Below, piece by piece: positions 30,981 to 41,598 of a DNA stretch of 64,000 nucleotides. Position 1 is the stretch's first letter. Each line of letters opens with the position of its first letter. The notes below the pieces were generated by a model that was not told where the DNA came from, searched no databases, and saw only the letters and a program-made list of their open reading frames with translations. The translations under genes and the position numbers were made by a program. The DNA lies in the NCBI GenBank assembly GCA_030847615.1, contig JAUMIR010000002.1, positions 283,010,028-283,074,027 on the forward strand, read 5' to 3'. The DNA is from Gambelia wislizenii. Its lineage: Eukaryota > Chordata > Lepidosauria > Squamata > Crotaphytidae.

Positions 30981-32030
30981 ATTTGCTAAGTATGACATCA
31001 CATCACCGTACAGGAGAGCCAATCAGATTGGGCAATGCAGAGCCAATCAGATTTGGCTAATGGACTTTTGAAGATATGTAGTATTGTCTTTAATGCCAGA
31101 TGGTTTCTGAAGGTCTGTGGATTCAGACCTGGGATATGATCTTGAGGTCTGAATGAGCAGACCACTTTATATAACTCTGAATTCCATCATCAGAGACTAC
31201 CTAGGCTGGCTTTTTGATAAACCAGAGGCCCATTCCAATGGGAAAGAGACTAAGGGTGATGAACCTTCTAAATGTGAGTGAAACATTTCTCAGATTATGA
31301 AAATGTGTTTAGCTAGTTGCATTAGCTTATATAATTTATTTTAGCCTTGACTGATTGTAGTCTATACGTCATTATATTCTATGTAAATCTTAAGTTGGGA
31401 CTTGGCGAGAGAAACGCCTTTTCTCCATGATATGTCTACCTCTGAATGGGTTAGCTTGCTTGAACTTAAAAAATAAAACTTTTTCTGTTTTTCCTACTAA
31501 AGCCTACTTTACATGCGCCTTGCTTGGTCATAGCTACCTTGATTCTTCTCTGGGATAGAGAAGAGGGGGTTGGTGACACTTTAAGAGAGCGAGCAGTTCC
31601 ACTGGTTAACCAGAGAACTTTTGCAGTTGCCCACTGGACTAGGGTTTCATTGCACAGTGGGTGGTGGCAGCTACTGAAGGAAGACATAGTTCTATGGGAC
31701 GTCCAGGTTAGAGAAATCCCTGAGAGTGTGTTTAAGATTGTACAAACACACACGCCTTCCTCCCAACTCTGTGCTGGTGTGAATACACAGGGAAGGAGGG
31801 AGGGCCTGCGTGACAGAAGTGTTAGCCAAACTTTACTGCTTAGGTTCAGTCTCCTATCGCTCCCCCCTTTGCATGTTTCATTTTTAACAATATGGGTGGA
31901 GTATGACTGTTTATTTAAAAACTCTCTTCCAACTTTATTCAGGGCCTGGCCTTTATTAAATAATAGCGGTTAAAAAATTTGATATACAGAGCTGGTTACC
32001 TTTCAATACTCTGAAGAGCTTTACGGTTCA
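30981..32030. other. Unclassified insert in unit B, LTR-like features
   Basis: This stretch is absent from unit A at the matching point. It has AATAAA at 31,472-31,477 followed by a short U-rich region, and a GT-rich direct context, reminiscent of a retroelement LTR. No inverted TG...CA ends or target duplication could be fixed. A 149-codon frame (31,524-31,973) shows no known motif. Confidence 0.25.
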
Positions 32031-32149
32031 ATCTTGCCTGCGCCTACTCAGAAGTAATTCCCTTTAGGATCAGTAGGAGTGACTCGTAGGTCAGTAGGGA
32101 TACGCTTGCAGCATTCAGGTGGCTGCAAAATTGTCCTCTCCCATTGCTC

Positions 32150-32612
32150 TGGGAAAGCCCCCAGCCACTTCGGGAGGCGCAGGAACAGGCTCTCCACCTT
32201 CCCGCCCACCCGGCCACTTCCATCTCTGGCCTCCCCGAAGTGGCTGAGGGGCTTCAAAGCCCTCCAGACACATTGGGAGGGGTGGGGCCAGGCCCCCACC
32301 CCATGTCCACCTGGCCACCTCCCTCCCCGGCCTTCCCAAAGTGGGTATGGGGCTGGAGAGCGCCATAGCTGCTTAGGGAAGTGCGACAGGAGGCAGGGAG
32401 GGTGGGGGGAAAGCAGGCGGGAGGCTTTTTAGCCACCCCTCCCCCCATGTTTCCCAAAGCGGAGATTTAGTCAGAAAGCCCCATCGCTACTTTGGAAGAG
32501 TGGGCAGGGTTTTGCGTGCGGACAGGGGGAGGCCTTTTTTTATTCCTGGTTTTTCAACATTCGCGTGGGTCTTGAGCCCCTAACCCAGCGAATGTGGAGG
32601 GACGACTGTATT
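32150..32612. mobile_element. GC-rich insert with transposon-like right end
   Basis: It replaces the equivalent of 5,692-5,846 of unit A. It ends GAATGTGGAGGGACGACTGTA directly before TTTCCATTTGCTTTCAG, which is shared with unit A. The same type of terminus is at 520-541. The left end is not identified. Confidence 0.45.
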
Positions 32613-32699
32613 TCCATTTGCTTTCAGCCCTGGTTATGGGATAGAGAGGGTTTTGGTCGCTTTGGTGGATGACCTATGCTAGGAACTAGACAGGGGAAT

Positions 32700-33085
32700 G
32701 TTATGACCACATAGAGGTCCTTTTAATCAGGTAGTGTTTAAAATTTTCCCAGACAAGTGACAGGCAAAAAGGCACAGAAAGACCAAATTTGGTTTTCAGT
32801 CACTATGCATGTAACATTTATTTAGACATAAGACATTAAACATTCAGTTAACTATCAAGGGGTCTTTTCCATTCACACACACATTCACATCACATACTCA
32901 CAACGATCCTTCCCTGAACGTTGATCAGACGTCCATGAAGGCGTGGATGGTCTTTTTCCACGGGTACAGGAACCTTGAAAGCAAGGCCGAAAATGTCCCT
33001 GCTCTTATACTTTTTCCATCTCCTTCCTTGAGAACTGCGTGCTTTTCGAGCTGGCATGATCTCATGACAGTTCCTTAGACAGTTC
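32700..33085. other. Unclassified insert sequence in unit B
   Basis: Extra relative to units A and C, which have only a short sequence between the matching flanks at 5,935-5,950. A minus-strand open stretch (33,192 to 32,890) shows no recognised domain. Together with 33,698-34,010 it brackets the inverted-repeat element 33,091-33,692. Confidence 0.35.
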
Positions 33086-33090
33086 CTAAG

Positions 33091-33692
33091 GAGATTTTCG
33101 CACGGGCTATATATCCCTTGGCAGGAACAGAACAGGGTCGGGAAAGGTTTTCCCTTTCGGACGACATTGACCCCGTTCTGTCCTGCATCCATCCTACTCC
33201 CGTGTAATCACGATTTTTCATCGTGAATAGACCTCCCGTACCGTCGCTATAACACAATCACAGGTGTGCGAGCAGGAGCCTCATTCCTGTTCCGAAATGA
33301 CAGCCACGGAGGGGAGGTCCGTTCTGAGCACTTCCTGGTACGATCTGGACATCCAGCTAAGTGGCACCCTTTATTTTACCCTCCCTGTTTTGATTATGTG
33401 ATTTAAAGAGTGTTTTTGTGCTTGGTGAACTGATTTTATGTTTGGGGGAGTTTTATCTTTTAAATTTACTGTCCGGTGTTATCACTTGATAAAGTGATAA
33501 TGTTTCAGATGGCCGGTCATAAAAGCAGCCATACGACGGCTCCATTTACGGCTGGCCAGCAAGGGGAGGGGGATCCCGTTCCTGCTGCGGAATTAAGGTG
33601 AGTGTGTGCAAGATTTATGTTATTCCGTGGCAGGAACGGGAGAGGAGGTAGTGGGGCAGTAACGGGGCATTTTGGCCCCGTGTGAAAATCTC
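33091..33692. mobile_element. Inverted-repeat element with GAGATTTTC ends
   Basis: 602 bases with ends GAGATTTTCGCACGGG and CCCCGTGTGAAAATCTC, flanked by CTAAG (33,086-33,090) and CTCAG (33,693-33,697), a 5-bp near-match. The same nine terminal bases and 5-bp flanking repeats mark the palindrome at 23,010-23,338, so the two are likely related. A small hairpin ATCACTTGATAAAGTGAT lies near 33,481. No transposase frame is seen. Confidence 0.6.
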
Positions 33693-33697
33693 CTCAG

Positions 33698-34379
33698 GCA
33701 GATCAAGGTGTGTTCCATATTCACTCAGAACATCCTCAATCATACTGACAGCTGGTATTGTCTCTGTCATGCCTGGCCAGCAGTCCACTCACTTGTACAG
33801 AACACTCCCAAACCAGGTGATCAGTTTCCATTGTGTTTGGTTATGCTTGGTCAGCACCTCATCTCAGCTTCCAAGTTTTCTCCTTTCCTCGGTTCAGTTT
33901 CCAAGTTACGCCTCAAGCCATGCTTTGCACGGCATCCATTTTCTTGGTTCATTTTAAGGCCTGTTTTTACCAGGAACCCATACATGCACACAATCATACA
34001 TGCAAGCATACTCTCACAGGAAGTGTGTTCTTTTTCGTTCTGCTAGATCTCTCAGCTGCTTTTCAGCCCATGGAAACTTAATTAAGTCAAGGCAGAAAGG
34101 AGTTACTGATCTTGCGGTTGCGGGAAAGGGGGTCATGCATACAGTGCAGTTTTCCCTGAAAAGGATTTATCTCTTCATCACAGCCGTTATAGGTCTATTT
34201 GGTTAAATCTGTTTTTTAAGTTGTTCTAATTGTAGAGGTTTACCATTCAAATAGAAGTCCTTTATTCTGGCTCCTCCTCCTTCTTCTTTCCATCTTCCAA
34301 ATCAATTGTATTTGTCTTTTGGTTTAAGAAAGTGATGTTCTAAGAAACAACAAAGATGGCATGGTGGTGGTGCTAAGAT
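33698..34379. other. Unit B flank, partly homologous to unit A 5' flank
   Basis: From about 34,020 it aligns with 5,950-6,600 of unit A (for example CATGGAAACTTA, TTTTCCCTGAAAAGGATTTAT). No gene recognised. Confidence 0.5.
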
Positions 34380-34984
34380 TTCCTTATACCTAAACCATCT
34401 GTTCTCTGAAGGGGTTCACTGTTTGTCATGTAGTTGTGTTTATTTAAACATTTGATGAAAATATATGTTTGGGTAATATATCTCTTTCTACTTGAATCCA
34501 GGGGGCCATTTACATGGCAAAATATATCCTCAAAGAATGCGAGAAGAAGCCTGATAGTTCCCACGCATTTCGAAGCCACAGTGCCCTTTTCAGAAGGAGG
34601 GGACGAAAAAAAACCGTAAGTCAAGCGGTAGCAGATTTCGCTAGTTTTCCTGACTTTTTTTGATAAAGTTCCTGAAAATGTGCACAATTGGTTGTGTGAA
34701 CTTGCAGCAACCTTTTTGAATTAGCGTGAGCAGAGCTAAATCCTGATTGGTTGGAGTGACCATTGTGCCTTCTTCGAATAGACGGAGGGGTTGGAGAGAG
34801 AAATCCACCGAGCCTGCCCTTCTTCTGCTTGCAGCCCACTTTGGGAAATCTGCTCTGAGCCCTTCCTGTTTGTTTCAAAGGAAGGCTTTGTGGGGAGGGA
34901 AGATGATCGGGAATGGGGCTAGCCCCCACCTCGGTGGTGTGTGTGTGCGTGCGTGATGGAACAGGCCAATTGCTCTGTCATTCA
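34380..34984. other. Unit B upstream region without the A/C minisatellite array
   Basis: It holds one copy of the 61-bp unit (34,380-34,445). The stretch 34,494-34,760 has short similarity to 25,180-25,340 (GACTTTTTT...AAAG, CCTGATTGG). No gene seen. Confidence 0.4.
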
Positions 34985-35395
34985 TTTGTTTGTTTGTGCT
35001 TTCCTTCACTCCTTTGTCTTTATTTAAGGCTTTGGGGGCAGGGAAGACGATCAGAAACTTTGGTGGTGTGTGAGTTTGTGTGAGTGTGCTGCACCCGACA
35101 GATCGCTCTGTCGTTCTTTTGTTTGTTTGTGCTTTCCTTCACTCCTTTGTCTTTATTTAAGGCTTTGGGGACAGAGAAGACGATCGGGAACTTGGGTGGT
35201 GTGTGAGTGAGTCTGTGTGCGTTTCACAGCAACAGATCGCTTCATCATTCTTTTGATTGTTTGTGCTTTCCTTCACTCCTTTGTCTTTATTTAAGGCTTT
35301 GGGGACAGAGAAGACGATTGGGAACTTGGGTGGTGTGTGAGTGAGTGTGTGTGTGTGTCCCAGCAACAGATCGCTCCATCATTCTTTTCTTTGTT
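34985..35395. repeat. ~130-bp minisatellite
   Basis: About three and a half units containing TGTGCTTTCCTTCACTCC, TTTGTCTTTATTTAAGGC, GAAGACGAT and GTGTGTGAGTGAGT, ending in CAACAGATCGCT and TTCTTTTG. Found only in unit B. Confidence 0.8.
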
Positions 35396-35404
35396 TGTGC
35401 TTTT

Positions 35405-35645
35405 CTCCCCTCCTGGATAACCCCCTCCTTGCTCCCTCCCCTCCTCCTGCCTGACTTTAATTATCTGGAGGCCATACTCCCCCACCTTTGCCTGTGTAAA
35501 CTACGAAAACCAAAACTGACCACATCTTCCTGGATAACCCCCTTCCCTCCTCCTGCCTGACTTTAATTATCTGGAGGCCATGCCCCCCTCCATCTTAGCC
35601 TGTGTGAACTATGAAAACCAAAACTGACCACATCTTCCAAATAAG
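35405..35645. repeat. Two ~115-bp tandem units
   Basis: CTGGATAACCCCCT, CTCCTGCCTGACTTTAATTA, TCTGGAGGCCAT and AACCAAAACTGACCACATCT occur twice in the same order (35,414 and 35,531). Confidence 0.75.
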
Positions 35646-36444
35646 CAAGAATTTGTGTGAATTATGCACTACTGATGCGAAAGAACGGTAATCCGGAATT
35701 TCACGAACCTTTTCCTGTGGTGTAACTGGTATCCATGCTACTGAGTTATCCACTTTTATGAGTTTAGCTCTATGGACCAAATGGAAAGTATTATAATGGA
35801 ATTCTGCGCTTGGTAGAGCTTAACTTTCCCATGAAGTATGACTCTACTTGGAACTATTTATGAACTTGAAAGATTTCCCCTCTCCTATGAACCTCTTTAA
35901 GCTTATTTGCGTTTTTGTAAAATTTGCCTTATGCATTGATGGTGGAATGGCCACAAAGAAGAACAAAAATATAGGTAAAAGATGCTTTTGGGCAATAGCT
36001 AGCCTGCTCAATACAGAAAACAGTAGAGTAGACCATCCCTTTTTAATTGCTTAATATAGCTAAATATTAGTAATTCACAAGTACATTTGGTGGGAATATG
36101 GCAGAGGGTCTTTTTTTCCCTTCTGCCAGCAGGCCTTAGAGGATTGATTTTGCAGGCATTGTATTATATGTTGGACTTTGATTTCTTCCAGAACTTTTAA
36201 TTTGTTCAACTGCTTTCCAATTTTAAGGGAGATCTGCCATGCTTGTATGGATTCAGAAAGTGGCAGTTGTGTGTCTGGCTTCTGGAGCCCTTTGTGTTTA
36301 CACGGTCACCCTAACAATGAGGTTCCGATCCAGCCATGGGCTGCTCATTCCCTCTCTGGGCTTAGCTGCAGGAGGAAACCCCTTGGGATCGATCCTGACA
36401 GTGGTCCCCAGTTGAGCAAATGGTTGCAGTGCCTTGAGGACACA

Positions 36445-36468
36445 ATGGCATTCACCAGGCTGCTCAGA
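36445..36468 (+). pseudogene. Unit B exon 1
   Basis: ATG with A at -3 and G at +4, then MAFTRLLR and GTAAGC. One residue differs from copies A and C. Its survival in a diverged copy supports this being a real exon in the family. Confidence 0.45.
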
Positions 36469-36612
36469 GTAAGCACTGACCCCCTGGCATTGGTGGGACA
36501 GAAGGAGGGTCATGGGACACACAGAAAGGGGCCACTAGCTACAATGACTTTACAAAGCAGCCCCACGAAAATCCCCCTCAGAAAGGAGAGGGAGATGAAA
36601 AATGACCCCTAG

Positions 36613-37265
36613 AGTAGGGGAAATCAGGGGTTTGGAGGAGGAGACCCCATAGTAGGAGAAAGAGAAGGGGTGTGACTAACCAGGGGTCCCTCGCATTTGA
36701 TGTACAGTCGTTTTTCAATGTAGTGCAGTCCTGGGGCTTCCATTTTTGAAGAGAGAGAGCTTCTTCCTAGGCTACCACCTGTTGGTCTCTGGGGTTGTCC
36801 CTTCTCTTCTTCTGCCCCAGAACTTGGGAAAGTAACTGATCAACTCCCCACCTGTATGGCCAAGAACCCCACTGTCTGGCCAATTCTAGGAAATGTGGGA
36901 ACACTCCTCCGATTCTGTGTTGGTGGGGACCCCAATTGCCCCATCTGGCTTTCAGGCAGAGCAGACCACCAAGGGCCCCTGCCAGAGACCCCTTCTCATG
37001 GCAGTTTTTTCCTGGCATTCTCTGGGCCTCTGCTGTTCGTCCAGCCCACCAGCATAGGGCTGCCTGCTAGGAGAGATCAGGGAGTGGGAGGGGATGGTGC
37101 CGCCAAATGCTTAGGACCACCATAATCTGACCCCTGCCATGTGTACACACCTGTTACTGTCACACCCACTGTCCTTTTGCATTCATTTCTATATAGATCA
37201 TTTTATGAAATGTTTGCATTTTTTTTAAAAAAAGGGATATTTAGGCAAAACATTTTTAAAAAATA
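36613..37265. other. Unit B intron 1 sequence, no gene recognised
   Basis: Not shared with intron 1 of copies A and C, which is filled by L1. No coding or repeat signature is recognised. Confidence 0.4.
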
Positions 37266-38115
37266 AATTACCACACTCAAGAAACACAAACGCCACACCT
37301 CACAAAACCAATTGATGCACACCCATCCACTTCTGCCTCCAAAATAGACCTTCTCTGGCTGCCTTCTCCGCCTCCCTCCCCCTGGTCACTCTCTCTTTCC
37401 GCTGCTGCCCCCCACCCCTGCCCACCTCCTTCTCTTCCTCCATCTCTGGGGTCTTGTGGCTCCTGCTCTGAGCAGTCAGGGGGAGCAGCCAGCAGTGCTG
37501 GCTCTGGGGGGCTCAGTGGCCACCCACATTTCTTGCCCAAGGAAAAACTGGGTGCAGCTGAAGAGGAGGAGGCCCAGACAGTGCCAAATGGGGGAGGCAG
37601 GGAGTGGGGCTGCCAGAGGTGCCCGGCCTTCCTTGCCCCACCAAGCCCAGACGCAGGCTGAGCCCCTTGGGAATCTTCTGAGCATGCCCATCAGTTGAGC
37701 CCGACAGTCAAGAACCACCAAAGCCACCAGGAGATGCCAAGAGATGCCTTCCCTGCTTCGTGTGAGCCTGCTCAGGATTTCTCTTCCCCGCTTAGACTGT
37801 TCGGAGTGGTATAAATGCAACAGTAATGAACAGGGGTGGCTTAAACATACCGCAAAATCAGCATCTGCGGGGGGCCTCACACAGCCAGAGGGCCTAACCC
37901 CAACCATCCTAACCCTCCTCCTGAAAAAACCTCCTGCTGGCTTAAAAAAACCCACCAGCGTCTCCCAAACTAGAAAGAGAAAGAGAAAGACAGAATGCCT
38001 CCCAGGATCATCAAAAGGCAAGCCAGCCAGGCGTGTGTCGGAGAGGGGTGAGTGTCTGTGTGTGGGGGGGGAGCCATTTCCTTCCTTCTCTTTCTCCCCT
38101 GCTCTCTCTTCAGAA
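37266..38115. other. Unclassified GC-rich stretch in unit B intron 1
   Basis: Several open frames exist on both strands (for example 37,744-38,295 on + and 37,476-38,021 on -), but they overlap each other, run into microsatellites and have no paralogue in the window. I could not support a gene. Confidence 0.35.
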
Positions 38116-38123
38116 AGGACTTT

Positions 38124-38162
<39 letters not shown>

Positions 38163-38291
38163 CTCTCCCTCCCTTCTTTCTCACTTTTTATCCCCCCTGT
38201 TTCTCCCTTCCTTCCTTCTTTCTTTGCCTTCCTTCTTTCTCTCTCTCTCTCTCTCTCTCTCTTCCTTCCTTCCTTCCTTCCTTCCTTCCAC
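38116..38291. repeat. Pyrimidine microsatellites (CTTT)n, (CT)n, (CTTC)n
   Basis: (CTTT)n at about 38,119-38,160, (TC)n at 38,238-38,261 and (CTTC)n at 38,262-38,289. Any protein read from here is low-complexity artefact. Confidence 0.9.
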
Positions 38292-38426
38292 ATAGATCCC
38301 CTCCAGCCCATTTTCCAGCTGCTCTTAACACGTCCTGGTTTCTCTCCCCTCCCTCTCTTTCCCTCTATGTCTTCAGCTTCCTCCCCTTGCTGCCAACTGA
38401 GTTCAACCTGCAAAAGGAGTGTGTGT

Positions 38427-38652
38427 GTGTTTGCCTATGTGCCTTCAAATCATTTGTGACTAAGGCGAACCTACCATGGGGGTTTCTAGGCAAGGTTTGT
38501 TCAAAGGGGGTGTGACTTTGTCTTCTTTTGAGGCTGAGAGAGTGTGACTTGCCCAAGGTCAGCCAGTGGGTATTCATGGCTGAGTAAGGATTCAAACCCT
38601 ATTCTCCACAGTCATAGTGCAATGCTGAAACTTCTACAACATTCTGGCTCTT
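38427..38652 (-). mobile_element. tRNA-derived SINE
   Basis: Reverse complement of the SINE type at 2,704-2,925: GTGCCTTCAAATCATTTGTGA tail, CTTGCCCAAGGTCAGCCAGTG body, then GGATTCAAACCCTATTCTCC (B-box side). Confidence 0.75.
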
Positions 38653-38715
38653 TTAACAGAAAAATATAAAGAATATAAATAAAAATTTGGAGTAATATTA
38701 CTGGGAACAATGGTT

Positions 38716-38800
38716 TCATAAAATCATAGAATTGTAGAATTGGAAGAGACCACGAGGGCCATCCAGTCCAACCCCCTGCCACGCAGGAAATCACTGTCTG
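38716..38800 (-). mobile_element. CR1 tail fragment 1
   Basis: AAATCATAGAATTGTAGAATTGG ... CCAACCCCCTGCCACGCAGG, the last ~85 bases of a CR1 in reverse, followed by a GT-rich run. Confidence 0.75.
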
Positions 38801-39026
38801 TGTGTGTATATGTGTACATTTTTTCCCCCTGTGTCTTTGTTTCAAGCAAATAGCAGTGAGCATTGGGCTTATTTTGAGTTTGTGTTTGACTGGAAGAAAC
38901 AACCCATGGAGCAAAGAACGTGTTTTCAATTTTAAGTGACTTGTTTTGTAAATAGCCTGCTGATATTGTTGGAGTCACTGGAACAATGAACTTTGCTAAA
39001 TTAGATGGAACCAATTATTCCACATA

Positions 39027-39115
39027 GAATCATAGAATCATAGAATTGTAGAGTTGGAAGAGACCACAAGGGCCATCCAGTCCAACCCCCTGCCACGCAG
39101 GAAATCCCTGTCTGT
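39027..39115 (-). mobile_element. CR1 tail fragment 2
   Basis: Nearly the same 85 bases as 38,716-38,800, again followed by CTGTCTGTGTGTGTATGTG. Because the flanking GT run is shared too, this may be a local duplication rather than a second insertion. Confidence 0.7.
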
Positions 39116-39185
39116 GTGTGTATGTGTGTGTGGGAAGAGTCATACCATACATACTTACGGATTTCTAAACTTCAGTGGTTCACTT

Positions 39186-39655
39186 GACACTGTAAGCCAG
39201 GGGTAGGCAACTGCTGAGGGTTGAGGGGGTCATACTGACCCCACGCAAGTCCTTTTGAAGGCCAACACATGCACCTCTCAGGTTTTAAAATTTGTAAACC
39301 TTTTTTCTATTTTTTTAAAAACTTAAACACTAAAACTAAAAACAACAACACATTTTTGGAGCCCAGGGACTGTTTTAAGGCAGGAGTAGCATCAACTTAA
39401 CACTTCTGGTTTACATTCTGGTTAAATAAAGTTTTTTCTTTGACCTAAAACAAATGGGAGGGGGAAGATGTCACAGATTTCTCCTACACTACCTAGAAAG
39501 TGGGGCTATTTTCAGTTGGAAAAAAAAAATCCAATCCCCAAATTTGAGGTGCTAGATACCCCCTGTGCCCCCCAAATGGCTTTAAGGCATTGATGTGGCC
39601 TACATTTTCTCCAGTCCTGTTGTAAACCCCATGCAAGATCTCTGACAGTAAAGAG
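39186..39655. other. Possible DNA-transposon remnant
   Basis: AGCCAGGGGTAGGCAACTGC at the left and GGCCTACATTTTCTCCAGTC at the right resemble the ends of widespread hAT-type remnants, but no clean inverted repeats or target duplication are visible. Confidence 0.3.
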
Positions 39656-39663
39656 TTTTTAAC

Positions 39664-39706
39664 TAATAATAATAATAATTATTATTATTATTATTATTAT
39701 TATTTA
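39664..39706. repeat. (AAT)n/(ATT)n microsatellite
   Basis: AATAATAATAATAATTATTATT with further ATT units, self-complementary in the middle. Confidence 0.9.
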
Positions 39707-40088
39707 TATCCTGCCCCTCTACGAAACACAATTGGGGTGGTTACAACAATTTATGGAATGGCCTGCCGAATAAGATCCTTCAGATGACGAGCTTAAGTAG
39801 CTTTAAAAAAGCACCAAAGACGGATCGCTTTCGGCAGGCCTTTCCTGATTAGATCCCGGCCTCAGGAGCTGCGTCTCCTGGCCTTTTTTTTTCCTTTTGG
39901 TCTTGTTTACATTTGTTTTTTAATGTGATTTTAGTTAGGTGGTTTTAATTTTATACTGTTTAATGTCTTTTTATGGGGGAGGGTGGGGGTGGGTGGTGCT
40001 TTTAGTTGGCATTGTAGCATTTTAATTGTTGGAAGCCGCCCCAATTGTTTTTAGCAGAGGGGCGGGGTATAAATCATAATAATAATAT
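39707..40088 (+). mobile_element. L2-type LINE 3' end
   Basis: ATGGAATGGCCTGCCGAATAAG ... TCGGCAGGCCTTTCCTGATTAG ... GAAGCCGCCCCAATTG ... GGGGCGGGGTATAAATCATA ending in AATAAT repeats matches the 3' end structure of L2-clade elements of reptiles. Confidence 0.6.
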
Positions 40089-40094
40089 GGGCAA

Positions 40095-40960
40095 AAACAC
40101 CCACCTTCAAATATTTGAAGGAATATCATACTGAGGATGGGGCAAGCTTTTTTCTGCTGCTCCAGAGACTAGGACACTGAGCAAAGGGTGCAAACTATAG
40201 GAGAAGAACTTCCACCCAAACATTAGGAAGAACTTCCTGACAGTAAAAGCTGTTTGGAAGAAGAGAAGATTGAGAGGGGACATGACAGCCATGTTTAGAT
40301 ATTTGAAGGGATGTCATACTGAGGATGGGGCAAGCTTTTTTTCTGCTGCTCCAGAGACTAGGACACTGAGCAAAGGGTGCAAACTATAGGAGAAGAGATT
40401 CCACCCAAACATTAGGAAGAACTTCCTGACAGTAACAGCTGTTTGGAAGAAGAGAAGATTGAGAGGGGACATGACACCCATGTTTAGATATTTGAAGGGA
40501 TGTCATACTGAGGATGGGGCAAGCTTTTTTTCTGCTGCTCCAGAGACTAGGACACTGAGCAAAGGGTGCAAACTATAGGAGAAGAGATTCCACCCAAACA
40601 TTAGGAAGAACTTCCTGACAGTAACAGCTGTTTGGAAGTGGAATACATTGACTCGTAGTGTGGGGGAGTCTCCTTCTTTGGAGATATTAAAACAGAGGCG
40701 GGAAGAAGCCAGCCGCAGATGCAGGCAAAACCTCAGAAAGAAACAATTCCAGAACATGGCCTCACAGCCAGGAAAAAACCCAAGGAAAATCTATGGATGC
40801 CAGCTGTGAAAGCCTTCGACTTCACAGAGGCGAGAGAGCCATGTGTTGGGAATGATTTGATTTTGTATTCCTGCATGGCAAAGGGGATCAGACTGCATGG
40901 CCTTGTGGTCCTTTCCAACTCTATGATTCTATACTTCTATGATTCTAAGAGTGCTCCTGC
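40095..40960 (+). mobile_element. CR1 LINE 3' end with internal triplication
   Basis: CR1 3' region in + orientation ending CTATGATTCTATACTTCTATGATTCTA. A ~188-bp segment is present three times in tandem (ATATTTGAAGG at 40,111, 40,299 and 40,488). A different repeat (AGCCGCAGATGCAGGCAAAA ... GAAAGCCTTCGACTTCACAG, about 40,700-40,832) sits inside it. The CR1 tail directly abuts the exon 2 relic of unit B. Confidence 0.8.
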
Positions 40961-41522
40961 CATGTATCCTCCTCTTGCCTTTTGCATCCTGCCTTTCCTC
41001 AAGGTGGATCCCATGCCCCCCCCCAATCTTCCATGCCTACATACCATTTCGGAGGTTCCCCAAAGATATGATACCATGTTTTACAAAAGATGTGCTTCAC
41101 ATCTGCCTGTATTTGGATCTCCTGCTTCCTTTGGAAAGTGTTTCCAAGAAACAGCTGAGGCTGTGCTATCGATTTTATAGCACTAGTCCTGCCCATCATT
41201 GTTAAATTATCTGTCCCCATCTTTTCAATCCCTTTTCAAAGATTTCCTTAATGTCTGGATGTTAAACTAGAGGTTTTTCAATTTATTGGAAACATTTACT
41301 TGCAGGTTTTCAATGGTGTAAGGAATGCCAGGATATCAATAGAATTTTTTTTGTTGTCAATTTTTATATACAGTACCCTGGATTTTTTTTTTTAAAGAAA
41401 GAACAATCTGTAATCATGGATCTCTCTCATTAACTTAGGGGAAGCTGGCTTGTGAGGAGGGTTTGTAGTGACTGCTGCTTTATGCACGCTGCTTACATGG
41501 TGTAGCTTCTTTCTCCTTTCAG

Positions 41523-41598
41523 GGCCCCAGAGCCAAAAAGATCCGGCGTTGAAGAGCAGTGTGTGACCTGTGCTGTGGAAGTCTCTCCCACCATGCTG
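41523..41598 (+). pseudogene. Unit B exon 3
   Basis: Acceptor TTTCAG, donor GTAAAG, 76 bases, frame open (APEPKRSGVEEQCVTCAVEV then SPTML). Strongly diverged from exon 3 of A and C, with two extra Cys codons, yet length and phase are unchanged. Confidence 0.55.

Noticed and set aside
31000..31660. Solo LTR of an endogenous retrovirus
   Set aside because: AATAAA and a suggestive downstream context are present, but no terminal TG...CA pair, direct target repeats or primer-binding site could be established.
31524..31973. 149-codon open frame in the unit B insert
   Set aside because: No motif, no paralogue in the window, and it lies in LTR-like or unclassified sequence.
37744..38295. Open frames over 37.5-38.5 kb
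   Set aside because: They end in translated CTTT/CT/CTTC microsatellites, overlap antisense frames of similar length and have no counterpart in the other units.
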